DNA of 64,000 nucleotides from Leptobrachium leishanense (GCA_009667805.1 CM019067.1:71690997-71754996), one strand, 5' to 3'. Shown: positions 24,158 through 35,156, numbered from the stretch's first letter. Numbers and translations are program-made. Notes: generated from the letters alone by a model not told the origin.

Positions 24158-24489
24158 CTCTTACCTGCTCTGCTGGCCCCAGGCCCAGGGCAGGCTCCGC
24201 CGGCGTCTTCTCCTCCTTGGCGAGCGGCCGCTGGAAACATGCAGCTTGGCCGCTCGCCGGAAACCACCTGATCAGCGCGAGGTCTCGTGCGCTGGTCAGG
24301 TGGTTTCTCTCCCACGTGAGCATCCAAGCTGCATGTCAGCGGCCGCTCGCGTAGGGAGAGGGACGGCCAGCGCGCGGCTCCCAGATTCCGGCGCTGATTG
24401 CCGGAATCTGGCGGCGGCGCTGGGCCCCCCTCCAGTGGCGGAATGCCAGGGCCCGGTCGCAACTGCGACCGCTGCGACCCTGGTACTTC
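24158..24489. repeat. GC-rich imperfect palindrome beside the minisatellite
   Basis: GGCGAGCGGCCGCTGG at 24220 faces CAGCGGCCGCTCGCG at 24338. Within this, GGTTTCCGGCGAGCGG-type and CCACCTGATCAGCGC / GCGCTGGTCAGGTGG arms form nested hairpins. Further out GATTCCGGCG / CGCCGGAATC and CAACTGCGACC / GCTGCGACC add more pairs. The minus strand has GGTAAGAGCTGGG at its junction with the minisatellite. Confidence 0.75.
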
Positions 24490-25213
24490 CGCCACTGCAG
24501 GGAACACAAACCAGCAGTGAAAGGTTCCCGAAATGCCCTGCTTTTCGATGGTTTAATTCGGCAAGTTTATTCAGGAGAATCCCATAGGCTTCAATGTTAA
24601 AAATATTCCCATTTTAATTCAATATCTAATAAACTGTTCATTATAAAATTCTGCAGTAAAGAGTCTTTTTATTTATAGATTTTTAAGGATATTTTCATCA
24701 TTTTTCTGATTTTTTTTTTTAAAAGTCCGATTTTTTATTTTTTATTTTTTTCAAGTTTACTTATTTTTTTCTGTAACAGCCCTTTTTATTATCATTCCCT
24801 GGACCTCATATGTAAATTTCAGACATTTTCGCTCAGTAGTTTCTTTGCAAACAGCGTTTCACTTTTCAAACATTCATGCAAACTGTTTTCCTAATTTATT
24901 CACTTCACTCTGTCTGCGGTCTTGGCTTTCTCAGGAGGCGTCGCTGCGTGTGATAGGCTCCTGCTCGGGTTTTCGGTGTTTTTCGGCAGGTTAATCCAGA
25001 TGTTTTTGGGGGTTTTCGGCGTGCATTCGGTGGGTTTTGCGGTTAGTTTTCGTCGGGTTTGCGGTAGCTTTTCCCTGCAATTCGGGGGCCCTGTGGTGCT
25101 TGCTGAATACACCGCAGGGTCACCGAAATGGGATCGGCAAAAGGAACCGAATTGAAGAGAACGAAAAGTCACCGAACGTGCGGTGACTTTTCGAATCTCT
25201 TTGAATAACCCTG
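24490..25213. mobile_element. Harbinger-like MITE, left end lost at the palindrome
   Basis: It is homologous in inverted order to 13581-14441: AACCAGCAGTGAAAGGTT, CCCATAGGCTTCAATGTT, then TGGATTAACCTG-type and AAATGGGATCGGC blocks. It ends GAATCTCTTTGAATAACCCTG with TTA at 25214-25216. The expected left terminus is missing and the palindrome-minisatellite module adjoins instead. Confidence 0.7.
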
Positions 25214-25216
25214 TTA

Positions 25217-26225
25217 CTCTTTGCTGATTTTACTAACAGTGACTGAACAGCAGAGAACTGGCATCACCGACGCAAATCGATTATGATCATATACTGTGCG
25301 TGTATGTAACTTAATTTGTCTCCAATAAATTTCATAGAAGCATTACACTTACAGTATAAAAAAAAACCACACTTTTGTTAATGGCGGAAAGTCACGTCCA
25401 TTGTTAACATAGGACATATTTGCCAACCGTGGATCATGTTGATGGTGAGTGGCAAATACTGACTGATAAATAAACCCCAAAGTCCATCATCACTTCAACG
25501 ATACAGTACGGTATATAAACTCCTCCTGTCGCCTCCCAGCATCATAATAATATGTTATTTATTTTTCTGGACGCTGACAGAGTTTAGCAATGGGATGACC
25601 TGACTGAATTAACGTTACTGAAAGGAGCATGATGTCAGTCTTTGCTTAATTTGTTTCAGGGAGAAGGGAAAAAACGGAAAATAAAACAGATCTCAAACAG
25701 AAGAATAAAAAATAAGAGAGACAGAAAAAAAAATTCAGGCCAAGAAATTCACAGTTGTTGAGAAGGCTGGATTTCCTATTGTTTTCCTGGCAATTGTTTT
25801 TTTATTCTGGATGACCCGCAGATGTTTGGACTTATTTTCCAATCTGCTACATTAGTTTTATGGCTTGTACACTTGTACGGTTTACAGTATTTTGCATTTT
25901 GTGCATTTAACCTTGCACATTTCATTTGTTTTGTTAGCATCCGATAATCAAGAGGTCTATCCAGACATGTACAGCTTAATGCAGACTATCTGTGATGTAT
26001 TGCTTTGGAAAACGTATGTTCTCTAATGTCATGCAATTAATTCTAGGGCAGAAAAAAAAATGATGTCTGATCTTCACAGGTGTAAACATTCCAGAGGAAA
26101 CCAGATCCGACTGAAGAAAAGCCATAAATATTTTTGAAATATTTGCCGTTGGCAAAACATATTTTGAAGGTGTTCGTGGAAGATGGTAGTTGAAAATGTT
26201 GAATTAGATGATATACAATGCATTC
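25217..26225. other. Unassigned stretch
   Basis: No recognised gene or repeat ends; moderately AT-rich. Confidence 0.45.
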
Positions 26226-26264
26226 CACAGCACTGTGGAACAGACAGGCATAATGTACAACTTA

Positions 26265-26865
26265 CAATAACTTACACTATGTCCCTTCACTGGCTCCCCA
26301 TTCACTGCAGAATTAAATTTAAGATCCTTACTCTGACCTACATAGCTCTCACTAACTCCGCTCCCCACTAGTACCTGTCCTCACTAATCACCAAATACAC
26401 CCCAGCCCGCTCCATAAGGTCAAACAGTGACCTGCGCCTAGCTTCTCCCCGCATCACCTCTTCCCATGATAGACTGCAGGATTTCTCTGGCGCAGCCCCC
26501 ATCCTCTGGAACGCTCTCCCTCGTACTGTCAGAATTTCCCCTAGTTTCCCTTCCTTCAAACGCTCCCTTAAGAAATTCCTATTTAAAGAAACGTACCTCC
26601 CGACTCAATGATACAACCAGTCCATCACTCTCACCAGTCCCTCACTCTCACCTTGCAGTCCCCTCCCCCTGTTTCCACCCACAACCCTTCTAGATTGTAA
26701 ATTCTCACTGGAATAGGGCCTCTGTTTCCTCTGGTACAGGTCTGTCAAAATGTTGTTCAAATTATTGTAACCCTTCTTATATTGTGGCCATTGAACAGCG
26801 CTGCAGATTATGCCACTTATTATGACGTTTCATAAATAAAGAATAATAATAATAATAAAGCAAAA
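26265..26865 (+). pseudogene. L2/Rex-type LINE: reverse transcriptase C-terminus and 3' tail
   Basis: The translated plus strand reads LHWLPIHCRIKFKILTLTYI, stop, YLSSLITKYTPARS...LRLASPRI, then GAAPILWNALPRTVR and FKRSLKKFLF. This is the characteristic last domain of L2/CR1-group LINEs (LHWLP, APxLWNxLP, FKxxLK). A 3' UTR follows with AGATTGTAAATTCTCACTGG and ATTGAACAGCGCTGC and a terminal (AAT)n at 26848-26858. Strongly 5'-truncated, with one in-frame stop. Confidence 0.88.
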
Positions 26866-27360
26866 ATGGCTACCTCTTCGGATGGTCAAATCAGTGATAG
26901 TGGACATACCATGTGTTGATCTTCTTGGTACATATTGGGGGCACCAAACTCCTTATTCAAAAGCATCCTGCTCTGGTCAGCTTCAAGGGAACAGTTTGTT
27001 CCCAGTTTTCCATTGCATGCTGACAGAGGACGCGGTTGATCTTGCGACCCTTTGCACTGCAAGAACTGAGGTCAGTTTTTTGTGCCCAAAAAACGGAATA
27101 TTGTTTCAAGCACAAAACAAAAAAAAATTAGCATGGAGAAAATTGGTTACAAGACATTAGTTACAAGATATAACATGAAGTACAAAGATTCAAACAGAGC
27201 ATAACATGAACCTCAGGAAGCCGAAATGTTCCAGGTGGAATGTTGAGAGTGTGTGCCTCATTGAAAGGAACCAAAGGGGTAGGAGAATAGGGTGAATGGT
27301 GTGTGTGAGGACAGTCAATTCATCAGGGTCAGTACCTGCTAAGAACCCTTTTAACATTGA
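26866..27360. other. Unassigned stretch
   Basis: A short CCTCAGGAAGCCGAAATGTTCC string at about 27212-27233 faintly recalls the Penelope hammerhead motif but lacks its stems. Nothing else was recognised. Confidence 0.35.
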
Positions 27361-27399
27361 GTAGTGAGGTGAAATGGGAACCCCTCATGGTCTCCATTG

Positions 27400-27465
27400 G
27401 GTACGAACTGCTCCCAAAAATCCCGAAAAATGTCCAAAAAAATTCATAAAAAAATAAAGAGACTT
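27400..27465. mobile_element. Harbinger-like MITE, left part (interrupted by L1)
   Basis: AAAAATCCCGAAAAATGTCC and ATTCATAAAAAAATAAAGAG match the A-rich core of the copies at 3720 and 14030. It ends in AAAGAGACTT (27456-27465), which is repeated at 35157-35166 where the element resumes. Confidence 0.65.
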
Positions 27466-27722
27466 ATGCCCTGATCTTGGAACCCTTTTAGCAGGCCATA
27501 CGACAAAACGATTCCATTCAGGGCATACAGGCAGGCCCGATGACATATAAACTTAACTTATACGCGGATGACATTCTTTTAACCCTGACTGACCCCGACA
27601 GGTCTCTCCCTTCCCTACAACAGGAACTGGACACGTATAGCCAAGTCTTGTATCACTTAGTAAACATATTGAAAACACAAGCCCTCCCGATTAATGTGCC
27701 TCAACTCCACTTGGAAGCTTTA
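27466..27722 (+). pseudogene. L1 LINE ORF2 fragment, reverse transcriptase catalytic region
   Basis: The frame contains [13 protein letters not shown], then [20 protein letters not shown] with the YADD catalytic motif, and [10 protein letters not shown], all typical of vertebrate L1 reverse transcriptase. The element starts inside the RT domain (5' truncation). At 27722 it is broken by a solo LTR, and it resumes at 33323. Confidence 0.88.
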
Positions 27723-28388
27723 TGTCAGACTGTAAGCCGACAGACCCTGACCAACCGGTCCTTAGAAATGGCCGGGTTATGGTCAGTAATACTGAGAATG
27801 ATGAACACAAATAAAGTGGTGGAGTGCAAAGAAAAACAACCTGCGGAATAAAGTAACCCACAATGCTCTAGCTAGCCGGTCCTTAATAATGGCCGGGTTA
27901 AGCAGGGCAAACCAACAAAACACACATAGGCAGGGGTTAAGGAAATAGAGGTCTGTTATACTATGCCAGAAATCAGGGCGCCAGAATACAGGGAAGTCGA
28001 GACAAGCCGGGATCGTATAAACCAGGAAATCAGTCAGAATAGGAATCAAGAAATAATAACAAGGCACTAGGAGTAACAGGAACCACGCTAGGGCAACTTG
28101 CTAAGAGAAAGGAAGCCCTTTAAATAGAGCCACAGCACTACCTATTGGTGCTCAGAGGAGACGCCCTGCTCTGCTATAGGATAGCTGGTCATGTGCTGCG
28201 ATTGGTTGTCCTTCCTGCATGTTGCATCTGATTCGCAGGCAGCACCATTCCCTGTCCTGTAGTACACAGTAGAAGAAAACCCAAATGGGTTTAGTGTGAA
28301 AAGGCGCTATGTAGACTATATCACTGGCAGAATATTATACTTTAAAGCAGCTCACTAGTTGAGTGTATCCTTCAATCCAGAAATAGAA

Positions 28389-29631
28389 TGCAAAAAAAAA
28401 CACCTTACAGTGAAAAAGGAGCACTTGGAGGTTAGACAGAAACACACATATGTTGAACGGAAAGAAGAAAACAAAAAAACTCTATTTTTCTTTCCTTCCT
28501 TTTCTTATTGCCTTCAGTAGAGTTATGAATCTGTTGGATATCATCAAATTCTAAAAGAAACAAGGAGAAAATCCCATTGCATAGTATTATATATACACCA
28601 AATGTATCAGAAAAAAATGAGATTTCCACTCACAAACAGGGAGTCTGCAAGACTCCAAATGTATGCCTTTAAGCCTCTTCTGGGGGGCTCCACCCATCAA
28701 CAGGAAAAGAGATTTTCAATACTGTTTCTTCCAGGTTTGATAGTAGCTTTAGGCCGGAAGTATGTTATGATCTCGAAACAAAAACAATAATAGCATAATT
28801 CTGTAGGTTAAATAGAAAATAAAAATCAAAAGGAATTCCACTCACGTGTTGCAGAGCCTCTATTGAAAGTGGCTCTGTATAAACGCCTGGGACCACTTAT
28901 CAAAGGGGGTCCATCCTCAGCCTTTAGTTACCATTGGAACACAGCTCCGTTGCAGAATGATGTAGCCCAAATGTACAAAGGTGCAAATGAGGTAAAAAAT
29001 GGATAATTAAAAAAATATATAAATTTATTGAGTACAAAACACCAAATTGGAGTGTATACAAATCGAGACGCGTTTCACCTACTACTGTAGGCTTCCTCAG
29101 TCAAAATTGTCCCCCAGGGGCCACCTATCCCCTTATATAGTCTGTGTCCATTTAGTAAAAAACCGCATGTGTCCGGCGTGTGGTTCACCTGCGTTCCATA
29201 CGTGATTGGTTAACTTCCGTGTGACATGTTTCCACTTCCGGATCTTCAACCGGATGTTTACGATTTCGCTTTAGTTTTCGTCATAAAGTTGTTCGGATCT
29301 CCGATTTCAACTGTCACAACGGCACTTTCGTTTTAGGCATGAAATCGTTCGGATCTCAGATTTCAACTGTCAGAACGACAGACGATCGAAGGAAACATCG
29401 GAAGAAACCAAACACACATATAGAAAAAGCATCAGTTAAAACACTTATACCCAGCACATAACTTGAGTTTATTATAATCCTAACTGGCCAATCCTCATAA
29501 CGGCAACCTCTTATCGCTAAAATCAAAATTCTATGATTGTAACTTCACTAGTCAGCATAAGATCATAGAGACTCTATGTTTACACATCAAATAATTAAAA
29601 AAGGCATACAGCAGGGTTTATTTGGCCAGAA
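28389..29631 (-). repeat. Penelope-like element left (3') arm, inverted copy of 31779-33022
   Basis: It aligns with the right arm end to end: TGCAAAAAAAAACACCTTAC at the outer end and TTTATTTGGCCAGAA at the inner end. The inner end duplicates the first codons of the element's coding frame (…KKGIQQGLFGQ). The differences seen (for example ACTTGG/GCTTGG and TACGTG/TATGTG) are single bases. Confidence 0.92.
29063..29104 (-). ncRNA. Hammerhead ribozyme motif in Penelope-like 3' arm (sense to the element)
   Basis: On the minus strand: stem I TTGA / TCGA, box CTGAGGA (fits CUGANGA), stem II built on CCTAC-AGTA-GTAGG, GAAA, palindromic ACGCGT stem III and cleavable C. All conserved core bases are present. 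The loopless stem III is the minimal form described for Penelope-like elements, expected to act as a dimer. Stem II has an extra G near its base. Confidence 0.7.
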
Positions 29632-29786
29632 AGAGTCATGTTGCAAGAGTATCAGAAAAAAAAAGCCCATATCTAATATCATTACCTAAAATTAGTCTCC
29701 AATTAATTATCAGGAGAGTAAATTTACTCTAATTGTGCATATTGATACTCAAAGAACATAAAAAATAAATAAAATAGGAAATAAAA

Positions 29787-30107
29787 TCATAAAAAATGAC
29801 AGACTTCAAAGTCTACATTCATTCCTCTAGGGATCATAGTATCTAAAACGAAAATCCATCTCATCTCTGTTTTGATTAATTTTTCAGTCAGATTATCTCC
29901 TCGCCAGTTCTCTCTAACTTTTTCAATTGCCCAGAATTTAATCCCTCTTGGGTTGCATTGATGAGTGTCTCTAAAATGTACTGAAACATTATGTTTCGCA
30001 TATCCTCTCGCAATATTGCATAAATGTTCATTAATTCTAATGTAGAGAGCTCTTGAGGTCTGCCCTACGTACTGTAATCCACATGGGCATTCCAGCACAT
30101 ATATCAC
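29787..30107 (-). pseudogene. Penelope-like GIY-YIG endonuclease domain, separated by frameshift
   Basis: The frame reads VIYVLECPCGLQYVGQTSRA (GIY-YIG as IYV...QYVG), with a downstream arginine in LYIRINEHLCNI. Then come HNVSVHFRDTHQCN and a final ETEMRW-like segment (KTEMRWIFVLDTMIPRG). It would be the C-terminal domain of the polyprotein at 30144. An 8-A run near 30150 is the likely frameshift site. The domain cuts target DNA for insertion. Confidence 0.9.
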
Positions 30108-30143
30108 ATGGGTGGACAGGCAAGTAATGAGTTCTTAAATTTT

Positions 30144-31834
30144 CTATTGTTTTTTTTCCGAAGATTCAAAGTTCTTAATAAATCTCTTATTATTGCCAGT
30201 TTTTCTACATGAAATACAATGTCCACACCCATAAAAACCTGAGAGTAGACCAAACAAATTCTTATCTTTAGTTGTTTTATCATATCTCTGATGATTATGG
30301 ACCAGCTCCATTTTAATTGGTTTACTTCCTCTATAAATAATTCGAGGTTTCTCCGGTAGAATTTTACTGAGAATAGGGTCCCTTTTTAAAATGGGCCAAT
30401 ATTTTTCTATTGATTTTTTAATTTTCCTATTATTAGTATTATAGTCCAAGATAAGGGGGACATCTTCTCCTAAATCTTTTTCTCGTTTTTTATATGTCAG
30501 GAGAGTTGCTCTATCCATCTTTTGGATTTCTTTTCGAGTGTTATTCAAGATATCCTCTCCATAGCCCCTTTCTTTAAAGTCTTTAATCAATTTCTCTGAT
30601 TGGATGAGGAATTGTTCAGTATCAGTACAATTTCTCATAACTCGCAGCATCTGGCCTTTCGGTATCGCCTTTAGCCAAGGTGAAAAGTGATTGCTTTCAA
30701 TAGGTATGTAACTATTTACATTTACCTCTTTAAAGTAGGTCTTGGTCTTAATATTCCCTCTATCTACATAAATACTAAGATCTAGAAAATTAACCTGTTG
30801 TTTGCTAATAACTGAATCCAGTTTTATTCCCAATGAATTCTGATTAAGATGAGCAATAAACTGTGAGAGGTTATCTTCATCACCCTTCCACACGATCAGA
30901 ATGTCATCTATATAACGCCTATAGAGGACGAGGTTCCGCCCCCAGCCATGCCCCACCCAGAGCGCACTGGATTCCCAGTGGGCCATGAAAAGGTTGGCAT
31001 AGCTGGGGGCAAACCTCGTCCCCATGGCCATACCTTTTAACTGTAAGAGGAAATTTCCATCATACCAAAAATAGTTATTATTCAAAATTAATTGTATACC
31101 CTCTATTGTGAATTCCAATTGTTCCACTGAGAAATTACCTGAATTACGTAAAAAGAATTCTACTGCTTCGCATCCCTCTTTATAGGGAATGATAGTATAC
31201 AGTGAATTCACGTCACATGTCGCAAAGAGATAGTCACTTTCCCACTTAAGCTCCTGTAGCAACTGGAGTACTGAAATAGTATCTTTTAAGTGTGCCTTAG
31301 TTTGTACCACCAAAGGTTGTAACAGATGATCTATATATTCAGACGTTCTACAGGAAATGGAATTAATTCCAGATACTATAGGACGTCCAGGTGGATTATG
31401 TCTGTCCTTATGGACTTTCGGCAGATAATAGAAAATGGGAATGCGCGGACATTTGATATTCAAATATTTAAATTCTTGCTCATTCAGAATGCCACTGTCC
31501 TTACCCTTCTGTATATATTCGAAAAAAGTTTATTTAATTCTATTTGTAGGGTCACTCTCTAGTTTACGGTAAGTAAGGGGGTCGTTTAGGAGTTTCATAG
31601 TTTCGTTATGATATTGTTCTCGATTGAGAACCACAATTCCCCCCCTTTATCTGTTGGCTTGATTATTAGCGTATCATCCCTTTTTAGTTGTTTTAACCCT
31701 TCGAACTCAGATTTACTCAGATTCTCAGGTTTAGGATCTATGTATTTATGCTTATTCAATCTTTTAATATCTAGCTCGTTCTGGCCAAATAAACCCTGCT
31801 GTATGCCTTTTTTAATTATTTGATGTATAAACAT
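30144..31834 (-). pseudogene. Penelope-like reverse transcriptase, frameshifted
   Basis: The N-terminal piece (31834-31595) reads MFIHQIIKKGIQQGLFGQ and ends near KPTDKGG, where a frameshift at a G-run (about 31640) breaks it. The main frame (31463-30144, 439 codons) holds the RT motifs in order: YYLPKVHK-PPGRPIVSGI, CDVNSLYTIIPY, GMAMGTRFAPSYANLFM, RYIDDILIVW (YIDD catalytic pair), then KTYFKEVNVNSYIP. It ends with the cysteine cluster CGHCISC before a stop at an A-run. A stop also lies between the two pieces. It acts on its own RNA to make cDNA primed at a nicked target. Confidence 0.92.
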
Positions 31835-33022
31835 AGAGTCTCTATGATCTTATGCTGACTAGTGAAGTTACAATCATAGAATTTTGATCTTAGCGATAAG
31901 AGGTTGCCGTTATGAGGATTGGCCAGTTAGGATTATAATAAACTCAAGTTATGTGCTGGGTATAAGTGTTTTAACTGATGCTTTTTCTATATGTGTGTTT
32001 GGTTTCTTCCGATGTTTCCTTCGATCGTCTGTCGTTCTGACAGTTGAAATCTGAGATCCGAACGATTTCATGCCTAAAACGAAAGTGCCGTTGTGACAGT
32101 TGAAATCGGAGATCCGAACGACTTTATGACGAAAACTAAAGCGAAATCGTAAACATCCGGTTGAAGATCCGGAAGTGGAAACATGTCACACGGAAGTTAA
32201 CCAATCACATATGGAACGCAGGTGAACCGCACGCCAGACACATGCGTTTTTTTAGTAAATGGACACAGACTATATAAGGGGATAGGTGGCCCCTGGGGGA
32301 CAATTTTGACTGAGGAAGCCTACAGTAGTAGGTGAAACGCGTCTCGATTTGTATACACTCCAATTTGGTGTTTTGTACTCAATAAATTTATATATTTTTT
32401 TAATTATCCATTTTTTACCTCATTTGCACCTTTCTACATTTGGGCTACATCATTCTGCAACGGAGCTGTGTTCCAACGGCAACTAAAGGCTGAGGATGGA
32501 CCCCCTTTGATAAGTGGTCCCAGGCGTTTATACAGAGCCACTTTCAATAGAGGCTCTGCAACACGTGAGTGGAATTCCTTTTGATTTTTATTTTCTATTT
32601 AACCTACAGAATTATGCTATTATTGTTTTTTGTTTCGAGATCATAACATACTTCCGGCCTAAAGCTACTATCAAGCCTGGAAGAAACAGTATTGAAAATC
32701 TCTTTTCCTGTTGATGGGTGGAGCCCCCCAGAAGAGGCTTAAAGGCATACATTTGGAGTCTTGCAGACTCCCTGTTTGTGAGTGGAAATCTCATTTTTTT
32801 CTGATACATTTGGTGTGTATATAATACTATGCAATGGGATTTTATCCTTGTTTCTTTTAGAATTTGATGATATCCAACAGATTCATAACTCTACTGAAGG
32901 CAATAAGAAAAGGAAGGAAAGAAAAATAGAGTTTTTTTGTTTTCTTCTTTCCGTTCAACATATATGTGTTTCTGTCTAACCTCCAAGCGCTCCTTTTTCA
33001 CTGTAAGGTGTTTTTTTTTGCA
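31779..33022 (-). repeat. Penelope-like element right (5') arm
   Basis: The promoter-side copy of the inverted repeat; on the minus strand it leads into the coding frame. It contains hammerhead sequence 32306-32347 in antisense relative to the element's genes. Confidence 0.92.
32306..32347 (+). ncRNA. Hammerhead ribozyme motif in Penelope-like 5' arm
   Basis: An identical inverted copy: CTGAGGA at 32310-32316, stem II to 32333, GAAA at 32334-32337, ACGCGT to 32342 and C at 32343, closed by TTGA (32306-32309) and TCGA (32344-32347). It lies on the strand opposite to the reverse transcriptase. Confidence 0.7.
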
Positions 33023-33079
33023 CTGTAGTACACAGTACCCTGGAATAAGGCTTTCTGGATATCAGCTGCTGTGACGGCC

Positions 33080-33319
33080 GCAACATTTCCCCGGACATGG
33101 GGCGAAGGTGCAACATTTCCCCAGACATGGGGCGAAGGTGCAACATTTCCCCAGACATGGAGCGAAGGTGCAACATTTCCCCAGACATGGGGCGAAGGTG
33201 CAACATTTCCCTGGACATGGGGCGAAGGTGCAACATTTCCCTGGACATGGGGCGAAGGTGCAACATTTCCCCAGACATGGGGCGAAGGTGCAACATTTCC
33301 CCAGACATGGGCCACCGTG
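33080..33319 (+). repeat. Minisatellite, 8 units of 30 bp
   Basis: Eight units of GCAACATTTCCCCAGACATG plus GGGCGAAGGT, nearly identical. Because 30 is a multiple of three, every frame repeats a 10-residue peptide, so all the frames of 70-115 codons here are artefacts. It sits at the 3' end of the solo LTR. Confidence 0.97.
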
Positions 33320-33322
33320 ACA

Positions 33323-35156
33323 CTTGACAAGTTAGTTATAAATTTGACTGGCGAATGGATTATATTGTGTACCTAGGTCTTAAAATAGCAAAGACCCCAG
33401 AGGGACTGTTTAAATTTAATTATGACAGGCTACTATCAGAAGTGAAATCATTGCTATGTCGATGGAGACTCTGTGAGGTCTTGTGGTTGGGCAGGATGGC
33501 AGTGGTGAAGATGGTGGTATTGCCTAAGATTTTATATGTTTTCCGCACTCTCCCCATGAAGTTGCCCAAATCCTTTCTCGATGCCCTACAATCCTTTATA
33601 ATGGTATAAATTTGGAACAATAAACGGCCCAGGGTCCTCGGGATGGTGGCTTTAATGTTACTCATGTGCACAAATATTATTGGGCCACATGCCTGGCTTC
33701 GCTGGTGGAACTAGTTCATACACACCCTATGCCTCAGTGGTTGGTTTTAGAACATACCTTCATTCCCGGACATACTTTAGCCGAGCTATTATTTATACCA
33801 CGGGAGCAAAGACCTCGTCTGCCGGTGGCCCTACCCTCCACGATTTTATATACCACGGCATGGGACCGCCATGCCCACTTGTTTTTAAATTACAATCCGT
33901 TATCCATGGCCACTCCACTCACATCCATGTCTTATTTACTACCACAATTTAGGGCACGGCCCTGGATTCAATATGGGGTCACGCACCTCCACCATCTGTT
34001 GTCGCTGCCTGACATGTTGCCCTTCCAATCTTTACAATTGAAATTTCAAGTGCCATCCTCATTGTTTTTATCATATATGCAACTATTTTCTTATTTGAAA
34101 TCTTGTGTAGTTATCTCTAGTTTATGCACCACGTTGCTGCTTCTATCAGACACTGAACTATTTTGGCTAGACCCGCACTCCACCACAAAACCCATTTCGT
34201 TGTTTTATCGACTACTCAATACCCCATCTGGAGCCACGCGCTGGACATTTCACAACACATGGGAAAATGATCTCTCCCTGAAATTTACACCTTCGCAATG
34301 GGCATTGACGCATATGTTCTCATCTGGAGCCTCAAAATGTGCAACACTGATTGAAACACAACGAAAGGTCCTGTATTGCTGGTACCTTACACCTTCAAAG
34401 ATGCGTCATTTTGCCCCACAATCTTCAGACGTGTGCTGGAGGTGTTCGTTAGCCACTGGTACAATGGGCCACATCTGGTGGCATTGTCCGATGATTGCAC
34501 AGCTCTGGAAATATATTTCTCTCCTTGCATCGGAGGTTTTGAATAGCCCGATACAATGTGCTCCAGAAATACTACTATTGGGAATGATTCATCTCCCTCG
34601 TCAACACCTCAAAATGTTGTTTATTATAGTAGCTTCTACTATGTTACTTATTGCTGCTAGGAACTGGAAGTCAACTGTTGTCCCAACGCAACGCCATTTA
34701 GTTACTCTACTAGACCAGTACCGCTCCTTTGACTCGAAAGCTAACACGGCATGGGGCTTGCGTCCCCCTAAACTAGACCCATGGGCGATCTGGGACAGTC
34801 ATAAAATTTACAAGGCGTGTGGTCTCTAATCATCGAGACATTAGACGGAGATTTCCCATTCACTTTTCCTAGAGGTATGAGAAGAGTTCCTCCAACACTA
34901 TTTACCGTAGATCGAATACATTTCCCCTGATAACCCTGAGATTCCCCTTCCCTTATCCTTGCCTGGTTTACTGTGTTTATTTTTCTTTTCCCGCTTTCCT
35001 TTATATGGTTTTAGAAAAATATTTGAGAGGTGCCGCGGCATTCACTCTCGTCCTTGATCGGATGATAAGGTATATAGTTATAAATACTGTAGAGATATGT
35101 TGTATAAACTGTTGCTGCTATGAACCACTCTCAATAAAAAATATATATTTACAAAA
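33323..35156 (+). pseudogene. L1 LINE ORF2 C-terminus and 3' UTR
   Basis: It continues the L1 from 27722: YIVYLGLKIAKTPEGLF and WLGRMAVVKMVVLPKILYVF (RT thumb region), a stop near 33606, then a 387-codon frame (33666-34829). That frame has WLDPHSTTKPISLFYRLL and the terminal zinc-knuckle CWRC...GHIWWHC. A 3' UTR follows, with CAATAAAAAA near 35131 and a short A-run at 35153-35159. The whole L1 insertion is bounded by AAAGAGACTT at 27456 and 35157. Confidence 0.9.

Larger units (their letters stand above)
28272..33022 (-). mobile_element. Penelope-like element, near full length, with 1.24-kb inverted terminal arms
   Basis: A 15-bp duplication CTGTAGTACACAGTA lies at 28257-28271 and 33023-33037. 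Right arm 31779-33022 is repeated inverted at 28389-29631 with only a few percent difference. The unique core (29632-31778) carries the reverse transcriptase and GIY-YIG genes on the minus strand. An extra 117 bp (28272-28388) follows the left arm at the 3' end. This is the layout of Penelope-like elements with inverted pseudo-LTRs. Each arm contains a hammerhead motif and the 5' start of the coding frame. Two frameshifts and at least one stop disable the coding region. Confidence 0.93.
27723..33322 (+). mobile_element. Solo LTR split by a Penelope-like element
   Basis: It begins TGTCAGACTG and ends CACCGTGACA, flanked by CTTTA (27718-27722) and CTTGA (33323-33327), a 5-bp duplication with one mismatch, and interrupting the L1. 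Removing the 4.75-kb Penelope-like insertion and one target copy leaves about 834 bp. A TATA-like TTTAAATAG is near 28120. The last 240 bp is a 30-bp minisatellite (33080-33319). CGGTCCTTA-TAATGGCCGGGTT repeats occur at 27760 and 27873. The LTR call rests on termini and duplication. Confidence 0.6.

Noticed and set aside
23113..24587. Three overlapping forward frames of 347-420 codons with Pro/Cys-rich repeats
   Set aside because: The minisatellite unit has no stop in any frame; all frames read the same three peptides in rotation.
33080..33319. Possible CRISPR array (regular 30-bp units)
   Set aside because: No spacers: units abut directly and are all alike, in a vertebrate genome.
32976..33376. 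Repeat proteins on both strands (units such as MSGEMLHLRP and TWGEGATFPQ)
   Set aside because: Translation of a 30-bp minisatellite whose length is a multiple of three.
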